A stretch of DNA of 64,000 nucleotides from JBBDSV01 sp040904785 (GTDB taxonomy: Bacteria; Actinomycetota; Nitriliruptoria; Nitriliruptorales; Nitriliruptoraceae): assembly GCA_040904785.1 (NCBI GenBank), contig JBBDSV010000097.1:3589-67588 (forward strand), given 5' to 3'. The position numbers were made by a program, and so were the translations under genes. Each line of letters begins with the position of its first letter. Within the stretch, counting starts at the first letter, position 1. The notes below the pieces were generated by a model. That model was not told the DNA's origin and did not search any database. It saw nothing but the letters and a program-made list of their open reading frames with translations. Of the stretch, positions 53,496 through 61,819 are shown piece by piece.

Positions 53496-54917
53496 TCACC
53501 TCACTAGTGATCGGAGGACACAGGTGTCGACGTGCGTTTCGACACAACGTGCAAGTCGTTCGAACGTGGCCTCGAGCGTTCGTGACGGTCCTGCGCCGAA
53601 CAACGCCGTGAGCACCTTGGCGTTCTCGAGGAGGCCGTGGACGTACACACCGAGCACATTGCCGCGTGCCCAGCCGAGCGAATCCTGCAGTGCTTCGACG
53701 AGATCGTCGTTGGGTGCGCGATCGGACACCGACGTGCCGTGCCGGATCTCGTATCCGGTGATGCGAAGTCCTTCGAGCGACCTCCACGCCGGCGGAAGTC
53801 GTCCTGCGAAGGCGGTCGAGACCGGTTCGGCGCGCTTGTCCGGTTCGAACGTGGTGGTCACCGGCAGCAGACCGAGCCCTCCGGCCGTGCCGTCGATGCC
53901 GGACCGAGCGACGAGTTCGCGCCCGAGCAACTGCAGGCCGCCACAGATCCCGAGAATCCGCGTTCCGGCTGCGGCGGCGCGCGCAATCGCGAGATCGAGC
54001 CCGGTAGACCGCAACCAGACGCAATCGGCAGCAACGTGCTTCGAACCCGGCAGCACGAGCAGTTCGACATCGACGACATGGCGTGGTTCTGTGGCCCACC
54101 GGACATCGGCGACTTGTTCAAGCAGCGTGTACTCGTCGAGGTTGGACGCGGTCGGATAGCGCACGACGACCACGCGCGGCAGTCCGCCCCGTGCCGGCAT
54201 TCGATGCAGCGCTGCGCCGTCCTCGTCGGGGAGATCGTGATCGATCATCGGAATTGTCCCGATGGTTGGCACGCCGGTGAGGTCCTCCAGCTGCGACGGC
54301 CCCGGTTCGAGCAAGCGTGCGTCACCGCGAAACCGGTTGAGGACGAACCCGGCAACTCTGCGGCGGTCATCGTCGCCGAGCAGTTTCCATGTGCCGTAGA
54401 GGTGCGCGAAGGCGCCGCCGCGGTCGATGTCGACCACGAGCAGCACGGGTGCGCGGGCGTGCGCAGCAACACGCATGTTCGTGATGTCGGCGTCGGCGAG
54501 ATTGATCTCTGCGGGACTGCCGGCACCTTCGATCACGACGAGTTCGTATTCGTCGAGCAGGGAGTCCAGCGCATTTCTCGCGGTCGGCCACAGGTGTGCG
54601 GCGCGCTGCCGCCATTCGAGTGCGCTGAGCTGCGCGTCGAATCGGCCGAGTCGTACGACCTGGCTGCCGGTCGCCTCAGGCTTGACGAGCACCGGATTCA
54701 TGCGAACGTCGGGTGTGACGCCGGCAGCGCGAGCCTGCAGCCACTGCGCCACGCCGATCTCGCCACCACCGGGCAGCACACGCGCGTTGTTGGACATGTT
54801 CTGCGCCTTGAACGGCGCGACACGCACCCCCTGGTCGGCGAACCAGCGACACAAGGCGGTCACCAGCCAGCTCTTGCCCGCCCAGCTCGTGCATCCCTGC
54901 ACCATCAGCGCCGGCAT
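53496..54917 (-). CDS. cobQ: Cobyric acid synthase
   Basis: A 473-residue glutamine-dependent amidase that amidates adenosylcobyrinic acid a,c-diamide at four positions. The N-terminal synthetase domain has the P-loop QGCTSWAGKSWLVTALCRW, FKAQNMSNNARV and VVIEGAGSPAEINL. The C-terminal glutaminase domain has the nucleophile Cys in ILGICGGLQLLG and the His in GVYVHGLLE. The length is slightly below the usual 490. A ggagg lies eight bases before the ATG at 54917. It overlaps the cbiB end by 13 bases. Confidence 0.95.
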   Translation of the reverse strand: MPALMVQGCTSWAGKSWLVTALCRWFADQGVRVAPFKAQNMSNNARVLPGGGEIGVAQWLQARAAGVTPDVRMNPVLVKPEATGSQVVRLGRFDAQLSALEWRQRAAHLWPTARNALDSLLDEYELVVIEGAGSPAEINLADADITNMRVAAHARAPVLLVVDIDRGGAFAHLYGTWKLLGDDDRRRVAGFVLNRFRGDARLLEPGPSQLEDLTGVPTIGTIPMIDHDLPDEDGAALHRMPARGGLPRVVVVRYPTASNLDEYTLLEQVADVRWATEPRHVVDVELLVLPGSKHVAADCVWLRSTGLDLAIARAAAAGTRILGICGGLQLLGRELVARSGIDGTAGGLGLLPVTTTFEPDKRAEPVSTAFAGRLPPAWRSLEGLRITGYEIRHGTSVSDRAPNDDLVEALQDSLGWARGNVLGVYVHGLLENAKVLTALFGAGPSRTLEATFERLARCVETHVDTCVLRSLVR

Positions 54918-55879
54918 CGTCGGCTCCTCCACGCGGGTCCACACACGCGCAACGCCGCGATCGCCGTGACGAGCCCGATGGCACGGCCAGTCACCAGGCG
55001 GATCGCCGCGGCGGTGTCGGCCGCCCGCGCACGGCGTCCCACCGCGTGAAGGACGTAGGTCGACGGCTTCGACAGGCGGATCCCCAACCGGAGTGCGACC
55101 GCCGCCATCGGCCACCCGCCGTTGGGCGACGGTGTCCGGTCGGCTTCCCGGTACAACGACCGCAGCGGCACGTGCGGCAGGGCGAGCGTGACACCGCAGA
55201 GTCTCGCCGGAAGGAGGTTGGCGAGATCGTCTGCACGTGCAGCCACCGTCCCCGCATGTCGCCACCGGGCGTCGCGGTGGCCCCACATCGCGTCCGCGGT
55301 GTTGATGAATCGATAGGCCGCAGCCGCGGGCAGCCCGCCGACGGCGAACCACGCGAACGGCGCAACCCACGCATCGACGAGATTCTCGGCGAGCGAGGAG
55401 ATCGCCGCCTCGCGAACCCGTGTGCGGTCGAGTTCACCCACGTCACGGCTGACGAGCCGAGCGACGGTCGCACGGCCCGCATCGATGTCCTCGCCGAGCG
55501 CCGTCTCGACGGCGGCCACCTCGTCGACGAGCATCCGCAAGGACACGAGCGGCCACAGCGCGATGCCACGCCCGATACCCGCCGTCGTGCGGGGCAGTCG
55601 TCCGAGCGACCGATCGACCGCGATCCCGGCAACACTCGTGACGGTGAGGCCGGTCGCCCACATGAGCGCGCCACGTGCGCGCGCGGCCCGTCGCGGTGCG
55701 GCGGGCACGACCGTCGCGAGCCGGTCGAGCATCGCGCCGATGCCGCGCGTCGGATGGAGCGGAAGCGGAGGCTCGCACAGCAATAGGTCAAGCGCCGCAG
55801 CGAGAACCAATGGCAGGACGACACGGTCCCACGCCTCGTCCCGCTGTCGATGGCGACGGCACGGCACTCGCGCGGCCAT
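54905..55879 (-). CDS. cbiB: Adenosylcobinamide-phosphate synthase
   Basis: A 324-residue membrane enzyme (CbiB/CobD) that couples aminopropanol or its phosphate to adenosylcobyric acid. Recognised by PLPLHPTRGIGAML, ISSLAENLVDAWVAPFAW, YRFINTADAMWGHRD, DDLANLLPARL, and TPSPNGGWPMAAVALRLGIR. The ATG at 55879 is used; a GTG at 55897, just one base after the btuF2 stop, would add six residues. It functions beside cobC, which makes its substrate. Confidence 0.94.
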   Translation of the reverse strand: MAARVPCRRHRQRDEAWDRVVLPLVLAAALDLLLCEPPLPLHPTRGIGAMLDRLATVVPAAPRRAARARGALMWATGLTVTSVAGIAVDRSLGRLPRTTAGIGRGIALWPLVSLRMLVDEVAAVETALGEDIDAGRATVARLVSRDVGELDRTRVREAAISSLAENLVDAWVAPFAWFAVGGLPAAAAYRFINTADAMWGHRDARWRHAGTVAARADDLANLLPARLCGVTLALPHVPLRSLYREADRTPSPNGGWPMAAVALRLGIRLSKPSTYVLHAVGRRARAADTAAAIRLVTGRAIGLVTAIAALRVCGPAWRSRRCRR

Positions 55880-55898
55880 GCGACGGACCGCCCTCACC

Positions 55899-56924
55899 TC
55901 AGGCCACCGGTTCGAGCTGGCGGATCACGTCGGCGACATCGCGGAGCAGTTCGACGATCCGTGGCCCCCAGCGGCTCGCGATGTCCTCGTCGAGTTCGAC
56001 GATCGCACCGTTCTGCACCGCGGTGATGGTGTCCCACCCGGGCCGCTGACCGACGGCTTCGACCGTCACGCCACAGCACTGGGTATCGGCGAGCAGGATG
56101 ATGTCCGGATCCGACTCGATGATGTGCTCGGGCGACAGCTGCGGATATTCACCACCCGATTCCCCGACGGCGTCCGCGATGCTGGTGAGGCCGACCATCT
56201 CGTAGACGGCTCCGATAAACGTATCGCTGCTGACCGTGTAGTAGTCGGGCGTCAACTCGTGGTAGTAGGTCAGCGGTTCGTCGGGCAGGTCGATGTTCGC
56301 AATGATCGCGTCGATCTGAGACTGCATTTCGGCGACAACGGCCGCGGCTCCCGCGATGTTGCCCGTCGCCACGCCGAGCTGTTCGATCTGTCGGTACGCA
56401 TCGTCGATGTCGGTCGCGGACGACACGAGCAGAAGCGGAATGCCGATCGCTTCCAGGCTCTCACCGAGGTTCTCGCGGTTGTCGGACGCGACGACCAGGT
56501 CCGGTTCGAACGCGGCGATCGCCTCGACGTTCGGCTGGAAACCCGACAGGTCGGTTGTGGGAGCGTCTTCGGGATGGTTCGAGTACTCGTCGGCCGCGAC
56601 CACCGCGTCACCGGAGCCGATGGCGAACAGCATTTCGGTCACGGTCGGCGACAGCGACACGATGCGTTCGGGTCGAGCAGCGATCTCGACATTGCGCACG
56701 GTGACGGGGAAGCCGTCCTCGATACCGTCGTCGGCAGATTCGGCCGTATACGAGATCGCAGACGCGTCGGCAGACTCCCGCGTACTCGTTTCCGGGGAAG
56801 CGGGCTCGACGGGCGGTGCAGAGGCGCTGTCGTCAGCGCTGCACCCAAGGAGCAGGGTGGCAGCGACGATGGCGATTGCGAATGGGGGGGCATGCCGCGT
56901 CAGGCGGCGCAGGTGGAACTGCAT
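55899..56924 (-). CDS. btuF: Cobalamin-binding lipoprotein, paralogue 2
   Basis: A 341-residue lipoprotein (lipobox LLLGC) that parallels the protein at 47601 almost throughout its mature part: ERIVSLSPTVTEMLFAIGSG, DLSGFQPNVEAIAAFEPDLV, TYYHELTPDYY, QLSPEHIIESDPDIILLAD and SRWGPRIVELLRDVAD. The signal peptide and the acidic linker differ. It lacks an adjacent permease and leads a biosynthesis operon. The ATG at 56924 is eight bases after the sequestered ggaggag. Confidence 0.93.
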   Translation of the reverse strand: MQFHLRRLTRHAPPFAIAIVAATLLLGCSADDSASAPPVEPASPETSTRESADASAISYTAESADDGIEDGFPVTVRNVEIAARPERIVSLSPTVTEMLFAIGSGDAVVAADEYSNHPEDAPTTDLSGFQPNVEAIAAFEPDLVVASDNRENLGESLEAIGIPLLLVSSATDIDDAYRQIEQLGVATGNIAGAAAVVAEMQSQIDAIIANIDLPDEPLTYYHELTPDYYTVSSDTFIGAVYEMVGLTSIADAVGESGGEYPQLSPEHIIESDPDIILLADTQCCGVTVEAVGQRPGWDTITAVQNGAIVELDEDIASRWGPRIVELLRDVADVIRQLEPVA

Positions 56925-56932
56925 GTGGTGAT

Positions 56933-56953
56933 CTCCTCCGGAGATGGGAGGAG
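56933..56953 (-). promoter_or_regulatory. Shine-Dalgarno-sequestering hairpin before btuF2
   Basis: The same CTCCTCC/GGAGGAG seven-pair stem as before btuF1, with one changed loop base (C for T on the minus strand at 56941). Spacing from SD to ATG is again eight bases, although the intervening sequence differs. Confidence 0.8.
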
Positions 56954-57175
56954 TCAGAGACGTCGATCGACCGCACACGACGGCACACACCCACAGGTGT
57001 CGATGATGTCCGGCGCAGTCGCACGAACGGCCCTTCCTCCGAGGGTCACGGATTCGCGGCCACGAGGCAGGCGTCCTGGCTCATCCTGCGTGGCGAAGAG
57101 ACACTCGCCGTGCAGGCTTCACAGTTGCGGGACAGCGCCGGGCTCTCACCGGACTTCGCTGACACTCGTAGCAGC
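56933..57175 (-). promoter_or_regulatory. Cobalamin (B12) riboswitch leader, copy 2
   Basis: Identical over 234 consecutive bases to copy 1 (offset 8331), with a single mismatch in the adjoining hairpin loop. The B12-box GAGCCAGGACGCCTGCC is at 57066-57082 on the minus strand, with the upstream CCGGTG and CAACTGTGA elements. It should control btuF2-cbiB-cobQ-cobO-cobC and possibly the sigma/anti-sigma pair. Flanking sequences beyond the repeat diverge at once. Confidence 0.95.
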
Positions 57176-57287
57176 TGCCGCGGATCCGTCCGCGAGCAGC
57201 CGCAGAACACGCTAGCTCATCGCGAGGGCGGGGCACGTCAGGTAGCCGCGCGCCACCCGGCGGATTGCGCCTCGCGTGGGATTGGCG

Positions 57288-58694
57288 TCATTCGATGCCG
57301 CGCTCGGCTTCCAGCAGCCGCAGCCACACCTCGCTGATCGTCGGGAACGCCGGCACGGCGTGCCACAGATCATCGAGCGTGACCTTCGAAATGATCGCGA
57401 TCGTGGCCGCATGCACCATCTCACCGACGCCCGGCCCCGTGAACGTCGCGCCGACGATGGTGCGGCTCGCCGTGTCGACGACCAGGTGTGCCGTTCCCGA
57501 CACGCCCTTGCCGAGCAGCGCGCCGCCCGCGACGTCACCGATGCCGTACGACAGTGCTGTCGCGTCGATGCCCTTCTCGCGGGCGGCGGCGAGCGTCATA
57601 CCGACCGCGGCGACCTGCGGGTCGGTGTACACGACGCGGACCACCGCATCACGGTCGGCACGTGCGTCGACCGGCCGTCCCGCGAGGTGGTCGCCGACGA
57701 GCCGCGCCTGATACTTGCCGTGATGCGTCAGCAGCGCCCGGCCATTGACGTCGCCGACGGCGTAGAGCCAGCCGCCGTCGACACCGGCCACACGAAGCTG
57801 CTCGTTGGTTTCGAGGTAGCCGCCCGGCTCGAGCCCAACCGCCTCCAGCCCGAGGTCCGCAGAATTCGGCGTGCGGCCGGTTGCGACGACGATCTCATCG
57901 GCCGTCAGCTGCATACCGTCAGCGAGCGTGAGCGTGACAGGACCGGTGCCCTCGCGCTCGACACGCACGGCCTCGGCGCCCGTAAGGACCGTGACGCCCT
58001 CCTCGTCGAATGCGGCCTGCAGTTCTTCCCCGACGAACGGTTCTTCGTTCGCCAACAAGCGATCGGCCATCTCCACGATCGTGACCTCGGTGGCACCGAG
58101 CCGTCGGAACGCCTGAGCCATCTCGACGCCGACGACCCCTCCCCCGAGGAAGAGCAGCCGCTCGGGGATCTCCTTGGCCGAGGTGATGTCACGGCTGTCC
58201 CACACCGCGATGTCACCCAGTCCCTCAACGGGTGGGATCGCCGCTGAGCTTCCGGTCGCAACGACGACACCCCGGTCGGCGGTGAGCGTCCGCGTCGTGC
58301 CATCGGCATTCGTCACCTCGACGGTGCGGTCGCCGGCAAGGCGGCCGTGTCCACGCATGAGTGTCGTGCCGGTGCTCTCGACCCACTGGACCTGGTGCTT
58401 GTCGTCCCAGTTCGACGCGAACGCGTCGCGGGATCCGAGTGTGGCATCGGCGTCGACCTCACCGGTCACCGCGTCGGCCGCGCCGGGCACACGGCGTGCC
58501 GCCGCAAGCGCTTCTCCGGGTCGCAGTAGTGCCTTCGACGGCATGCACGCCCAATACGAGCACTCACCGCCAACGAGTTCGCGCTCGATGAGCGCGACGG
58601 ACAGACCGTTGTCGCGGGCGTACCACGCCGCATTCTCGCCCGCCGCCCCACCGCCGATGACGATGACGTCGTACGTGTCGCTCGATCCGCTCAT
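57288..58694 (-). CDS. FAD-dependent pyridine nucleotide-disulfide oxidoreductase
   Basis: A 468-residue class I flavoprotein disulfide reductase, between dihydrolipoamide dehydrogenase and mercuric reductase in type. FAD loop VIVIGGGAAGENAAWYARD (10-28), redox pair Cys45 and Cys50 in GGECSYWACMPSKALLRP, NAD(P) loop LFLGGGVVGVEMAQAFRRLG, second FAD motif LYAVGDVNGRALLTHHGKYQ, and a C-terminal dimer domain ending VWLRLLEAE; the catalytic His-Glu site reads LWHAVPAFPTISEVW. The ECSYWAC variant marks a distinct actinobacterial subgroup whose substrate is not known. No acyltransferase or mer genes lie nearby. Confidence 0.88.
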   Translation of the reverse strand: MSGSSDTYDVIVIGGGAAGENAAWYARDNGLSVALIERELVGGECSYWACMPSKALLRPGEALAAARRVPGAADAVTGEVDADATLGSRDAFASNWDDKHQVQWVESTGTTLMRGHGRLAGDRTVEVTNADGTTRTLTADRGVVVATGSSAAIPPVEGLGDIAVWDSRDITSAKEIPERLLFLGGGVVGVEMAQAFRRLGATEVTIVEMADRLLANEEPFVGEELQAAFDEEGVTVLTGAEAVRVEREGTGPVTLTLADGMQLTADEIVVATGRTPNSADLGLEAVGLEPGGYLETNEQLRVAGVDGGWLYAVGDVNGRALLTHHGKYQARLVGDHLAGRPVDARADRDAVVRVVYTDPQVAAVGMTLAAAREKGIDATALSYGIGDVAGGALLGKGVSGTAHLVVDTASRTIVGATFTGPGVGEMVHAATIAIISKVTLDDLWHAVPAFPTISEVWLRLLEAERGIE

Positions 58695-59004
58695 GTGGAC
58701 TCCTGTGATCGCGTGTCACGGACGGCAACCCTCCTGGGGGCAATCGTCATCCGTCCAACTCACGAATGGCGACACACAAGACCCGAGCCGGGCGAGGTGT
58801 GAACGCGACGACAACGACCGTACGACTCGTACGCAACGAACGCGACCGTCCATGTCTGTTGCCCGCTTCGAAGCGCCCGGGCCTCGCGACGGAAGTCCGG
58901 GGCGACGCGCACAACAATCGCGGCGATGCGACGCTCCCTTGCCGATTGCTGGCAGACCGCCGCCGTCAGCTACGGTCATTCCGCATCCGGCAGGCAGGCT
59001 GCTC
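58695..59004. other. Divergent intergenic region
   Basis: About 310 bases between the flavoprotein gene and the radical SAM gene, with no credible coding frame. It must contain both promoters. The one feature noticed is CGTACG-act-CGTACG (58819-58833), a doubled six-base palindrome that could be a small operator. Confidence 0.4.
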
Positions 59005-60126
59005 ATGATGAGCGACTTCTCGCAACGTCCTCTGCTGGTGTTCTGGGAAGTAACGCGGGCCTGCCCACTCGCATGCCGCCACTGTCGCGCCGACGCGATT
59101 CACGATCCGCTGCCTGGCGAGTTGTCGACCGAGGACGGCGTGCAGCTGATACGCAGCCTGCGCGCTTTCGGTCCCCGACCTCCAGTTCTCGTGCTGACCG
59201 GTGGGGATCCCCTGTGCCGATCGGATCTGTTCGACCTCCTCGAGGTCGCGCACGACGAAGGGGTGAGGGTGGCCCTGTCTCCGGCCGTTTCGGACCGCCT
59301 GACGAGCGAGCTCGTCGATGCTCTCCTCGCCGCCGGGGTCAACCACGTGTCGATCAGCCTCGACGGCGCAGCACCGGCAACGCACGACTCCGTCCGAGGC
59401 GTGCCCGGCCACCATGCGAAGACCCTCGCGGCGATCGATCTGCTCGTCGGCGCAGGCATGCATGTCCAGGTCAACACCACCGTGATGCAGGTGAACGCAC
59501 AGGAGCTGGCCGCGTTGGCCGAACTCTTGGTAACCCACGGCGTTGCGGTGTGGGAGGTGTTCTTCCTCATACAGGTGGGTCGCGCCGTCAGCCTTTCCGA
59601 ACTGTCCGCCGACGAGGTCGAGGACGTCGCACACTTCCTGGTCGACGCTGCGGGCTACGGCGTCACCGTGCGCACGGTCGAGGCGCCTTCGTTCCGCCGG
59701 GTGGTCGCCCAACGCCGCGAACGGCCGGCTGCCGATCCCGTGGCATCCTTCGGCCTCGGCAACCTCGCCGTACAGCTGCTGGACGATCTACACACCCGAC
59801 TCGGACCACCCTCTGGACCGCCGCGCGTTCCGAGCGCCGGAACTCGTGACGGCAAGGGCATCGTGTTCGTCGGATACGACGGCACCGTCAGCCCCGCCGG
59901 GTTCCTCCCCATCGACCTCGGCAACGTCCGCGAGCGACCGCTCGCCGAGATCTACCGCGATCACCCGCTCCTTCAGGCCATCAGATCGGCCGACTTCTCC
60001 GGAAAGTGCGGCCGCTGCCCGTATGCCGACCCATGCGGTGGTTCCCGAGCCCGGGCGTTCGTCGCCACCGGCGACCCGCTCGGCGATGATCCCGCATGCC
60101 CCTTCGAGGTCGCCGCTGTGGCTTGA
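59005..60126 (+). CDS. Radical SAM/SPASM protein (NirJ/TIGR04053-like)
   Basis: A 373-residue radical SAM enzyme. The cluster motif is WEVTRACPLACRHCRADA (Cys20, Cys24, Cys27), with LVLTGGDPLCRSDLF as the GGE-like SAM segment and VSISLDGAAPATHDSVRG. The C-terminal SPASM region carries CGRCPYADPCGGSRARAF and a later Cys (DDPACPF) for auxiliary clusters. The phrasing is closest to proteins annotated near heme d1/alternative heme biosynthesis (NirJ, AhbC/D) and the TIGR04053 group. Nearby copper and iron-sulfur proteins make a role in a respiratory cofactor plausible but not shown. ATG at 59005 or 59008. Confidence 0.88.
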   Translation: MMSDFSQRPLLVFWEVTRACPLACRHCRADAIHDPLPGELSTEDGVQLIRSLRAFGPRPPVLVLTGGDPLCRSDLFDLLEVAHDEGVRVALSPAVSDRLTSELVDALLAAGVNHVSISLDGAAPATHDSVRGVPGHHAKTLAAIDLLVGAGMHVQVNTTVMQVNAQELAALAELLVTHGVAVWEVFFLIQVGRAVSLSELSADEVEDVAHFLVDAAGYGVTVRTVEAPSFRRVVAQRRERPAADPVASFGLGNLAVQLLDDLHTRLGPPSGPPRVPSAGTRDGKGIVFVGYDGTVSPAGFLPIDLGNVRERPLAEIYRDHPLLQAIRSADFSGKCGRCPYADPCGGSRARAFVATGDPLGDDPACPFEVAAVA

Positions 60127-60246
60127 CGCGACACGGCACTTCCCGTGCATCGCCACGTTGACCGCACAGGTCGGATTGCGACAGCATTCCGAGAAGCGTG
60201 AGGACGCGCCATATCGGTTCGAAGGCGCTTCAGGCAACCAGCGCGA

Positions 60247-60474
60247 TCACGTCTTCAATGTGTCGCGCAGGTCGCGGTACTCCTCGGCGTCGATCTCTCC
60301 GCGGGCGAACCGGGCGTCGAGGATCCGGCGAGCATCGCCGAAGGAATTGGACGGCTCGTATGGGCCAGAAGACATCCGAGTAGCGGCCCACGCGATCCCG
60401 CCGATGACCACGACCCAGAACACCAGCATCCAGATCCATCCCAGCCCCATTCCCAGGCCCATTCCCCACATCAT
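60247..60474 (-). CDS. Small SHOCT-domain membrane protein
   Basis: A 75-residue protein: a Met/Gly-rich start, one membrane helix (WIWMLVFWVVVIGGIAWAA, about 13-31) and a C-terminal SHOCT motif ARRILDARFARGEIDAEEYR (48-67). SHOCT segments are short amphipathic helices found in many small membrane proteins; their role is unknown. The ATG at 60474 has ggaaggg eight bases upstream. An ATG at 60495 would give an ATGA overlap with the cupredoxin gene and seven more residues. Confidence 0.85.
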   Translation of the reverse strand: MMWGMGLGMGLGWIWMLVFWVVVIGGIAWAATRMSSGPYEPSNSFGDARRILDARFARGEIDAEEYRDLRDTLKT

Positions 60475-60491
60475 GATGTCGTCCCTTCCGG

Positions 60492-61145
60492 TCATTCGTT
60501 CGTGTCGGTGACAATGAGCATCCCGCGCATACCACCAGCCGCGTGACCGGGGACGCTGCAGATGAACTCGTAGGTACCGGGGGTATCCACACGGATCGCG
60601 CTGGTGGTCGTGTCGCCGGCCTCGACGTTGAACTGCAGGTCGAGGTCTCTGACGGTCAGATCGTGGAACACCGCGCCGGTGTTGCGGACCGTGAGGTTGA
60701 CCGTGCCGCCCCCCGGGATCTCGATCGCCTCGGGTTGGAACCACAGGTCTCCGGCCTCGATCGTGATCTCCTCGGCGCCGGGTTCGGCCGATGCCATCGT
60801 GGTTGTGCTTGCGCGGTTCCAGCCCATGTGATCAGCCATCACCGTCCAGTGGCCGGCCCAGCGGGCATCGACGCCTCCGCTGGGCCGGACTACGCCTGGG
60901 ACGATGAGCAGCGCCGTGCCCGCGATCGCCAGCAGCCAGGGGAGCCACGGGCTCCCACGGGTTGAGTTGTGCTCACCGAGCACGGTCAGCATCTCTTCGC
61001 GCTGTGCCGGCGAAATGTCACTGTCCACAACGCGTGCATCGAGGATCCTGCGGGCTGGCGCATAATCGTTGCTCCGACCGCCACGGCCGATGGCAGTGCC
61101 GATTGCTACGAGCAGGAGAAGCGCACCAACCAGCCCCAGGATCAT
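60492..61145 (-). CDS. Membrane cupredoxin with N-terminal SHOCT-like segment
   Basis: A 217-residue protein: one membrane helix (LGLVGALLLLVAIGTAIG), a cytosolic SHOCT-like helix (ARRILDARVVDSDISPAQR), a second helix (LPWLLAIAGTALLIVPGVV), then an exterior cupredoxin domain. The type I copper site is complete: the His in AVFHDLTVRD and the Cys, His and Met of FICSVPGHAAGGMRGML. Such domains carry electrons or bind copper outside the membrane. The gene is followed directly by the SHOCT protein gene with matching SHOCT pattern, suggesting the two interact. Start ATG 61145, gagg five bases upstream. Confidence 0.87.
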   Translation of the reverse strand: MILGLVGALLLLVAIGTAIGRGGRSNDYAPARRILDARVVDSDISPAQREEMLTVLGEHNSTRGSPWLPWLLAIAGTALLIVPGVVRPSGGVDARWAGHWTVMADHMGWNRASTTTMASAEPGAEEITIEAGDLWFQPEAIEIPGGGTVNLTVRNTGAVFHDLTVRDLDLQFNVEAGDTTTSAIRVDTPGTYEFICSVPGHAAGGMRGMLIVTDTNE

Positions 61146-61232
61146 CTTGGCCTCGCTCTCGCACACGTGGTCGGTGGTGCCTGTTGATCGTGAAGGTGCC
61201 GGGCCCGGTTCCAGGAACAACACCGACGCCTG

Positions 61233-61532
61233 TCAAGGACCCGTCAAGATCGCATCGGCCAAGCCCCAAGACTCGGCAGACACAACCCACGATCGCCCGT
61301 GCCCGCAGGACCGATCCTGGGCAAGCGGCATCCCGGCGGTGAGGAGTTGCCCGCATGCCTCGGCCTCTCCGTCTGGACCGATGAATGCCTCGATGCCCGA
61401 CCGTATTGGGTGCCACTGCACGTCGATGTCAGACCGGATCCACGTAGGCCAGCCGTTCCGCTCGGGAGACGAACGTCGTGGTGTAGCGACTGGCCGGGCA
61501 GCGATGTCCCGCTCGCCCCAACGGCAGGTCAC
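61233..61532 (-). CDS. Hypothetical protein coupled to the zinc-ribbon gene
   Basis: A 99-residue frame that looks coding: the composition is balanced, with stretches such as GWPTWIRSDIDVQWHPIR, SGIEAFIGPDGEAEACGQLL and SWVVSAESWGLADAIL instead of the Arg/Pro/Ser bias of shadow frames here. A GTG at 61532 forms a GTGA overlap with the stop of the zinc-ribbon gene, the same coupling used throughout this genome; an ATG at 61553 also exists. No family recognised. Confidence 0.55.
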   Translation of the reverse strand: MTCRWGERDIAARPVATPRRSSPERNGWPTWIRSDIDVQWHPIRSGIEAFIGPDGEAEACGQLLTAGMPLAQDRSCGHGRSWVVSAESWGLADAILTGP

Positions 61533-61819
61533 CGTCCGCGCGACGTGAGCCATTGCTTGAGCGCTGCCACCCTGAGCGGCGCGATCGTGCGCGCAAATTC
61601 ACACCGCGGAGTGCTGCCGCACTCCGGGTTGCCGTCACGGACCATGAAGTTGTAACGGCAGGTCGGACACCAGACATCAAGCGCTTCGGGCAGGGACGGG
61701 CACTCGTAGTAGTGGCAGCCGCGCTCCCCCTCATCGGTGCGGAAGTCGTAGCGGCAATGCTCGCACGTTTGGAACGCCAGCACCTTGGCATTCGGCGTCG
61801 GAGCGCGATCACTGGTCAT
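61529..61819 (-). CDS. Small zinc-ribbon-like protein
   Basis: A 96-residue soluble protein rich in paired cysteines: TCEHCRYDFRTDEGERGCHY, then YECPSL, VWCPTCRYNFMVRDG and ECGSTPRCEFAR. The repeated C-x-x-C-R-Y-(D/N)-F pattern suggests two related zinc knuckles. A ggagg seven bases before the ATG at 61819 fixes the start. Unknown function; a nucleic-acid or protein-binding role is typical for such proteins. Confidence 0.75.
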   Translation of the reverse strand: MTSDRAPTPNAKVLAFQTCEHCRYDFRTDEGERGCHYYECPSLPEALDVWCPTCRYNFMVRDGNPECGSTPRCEFARTIAPLRVAALKQWLTSRGR

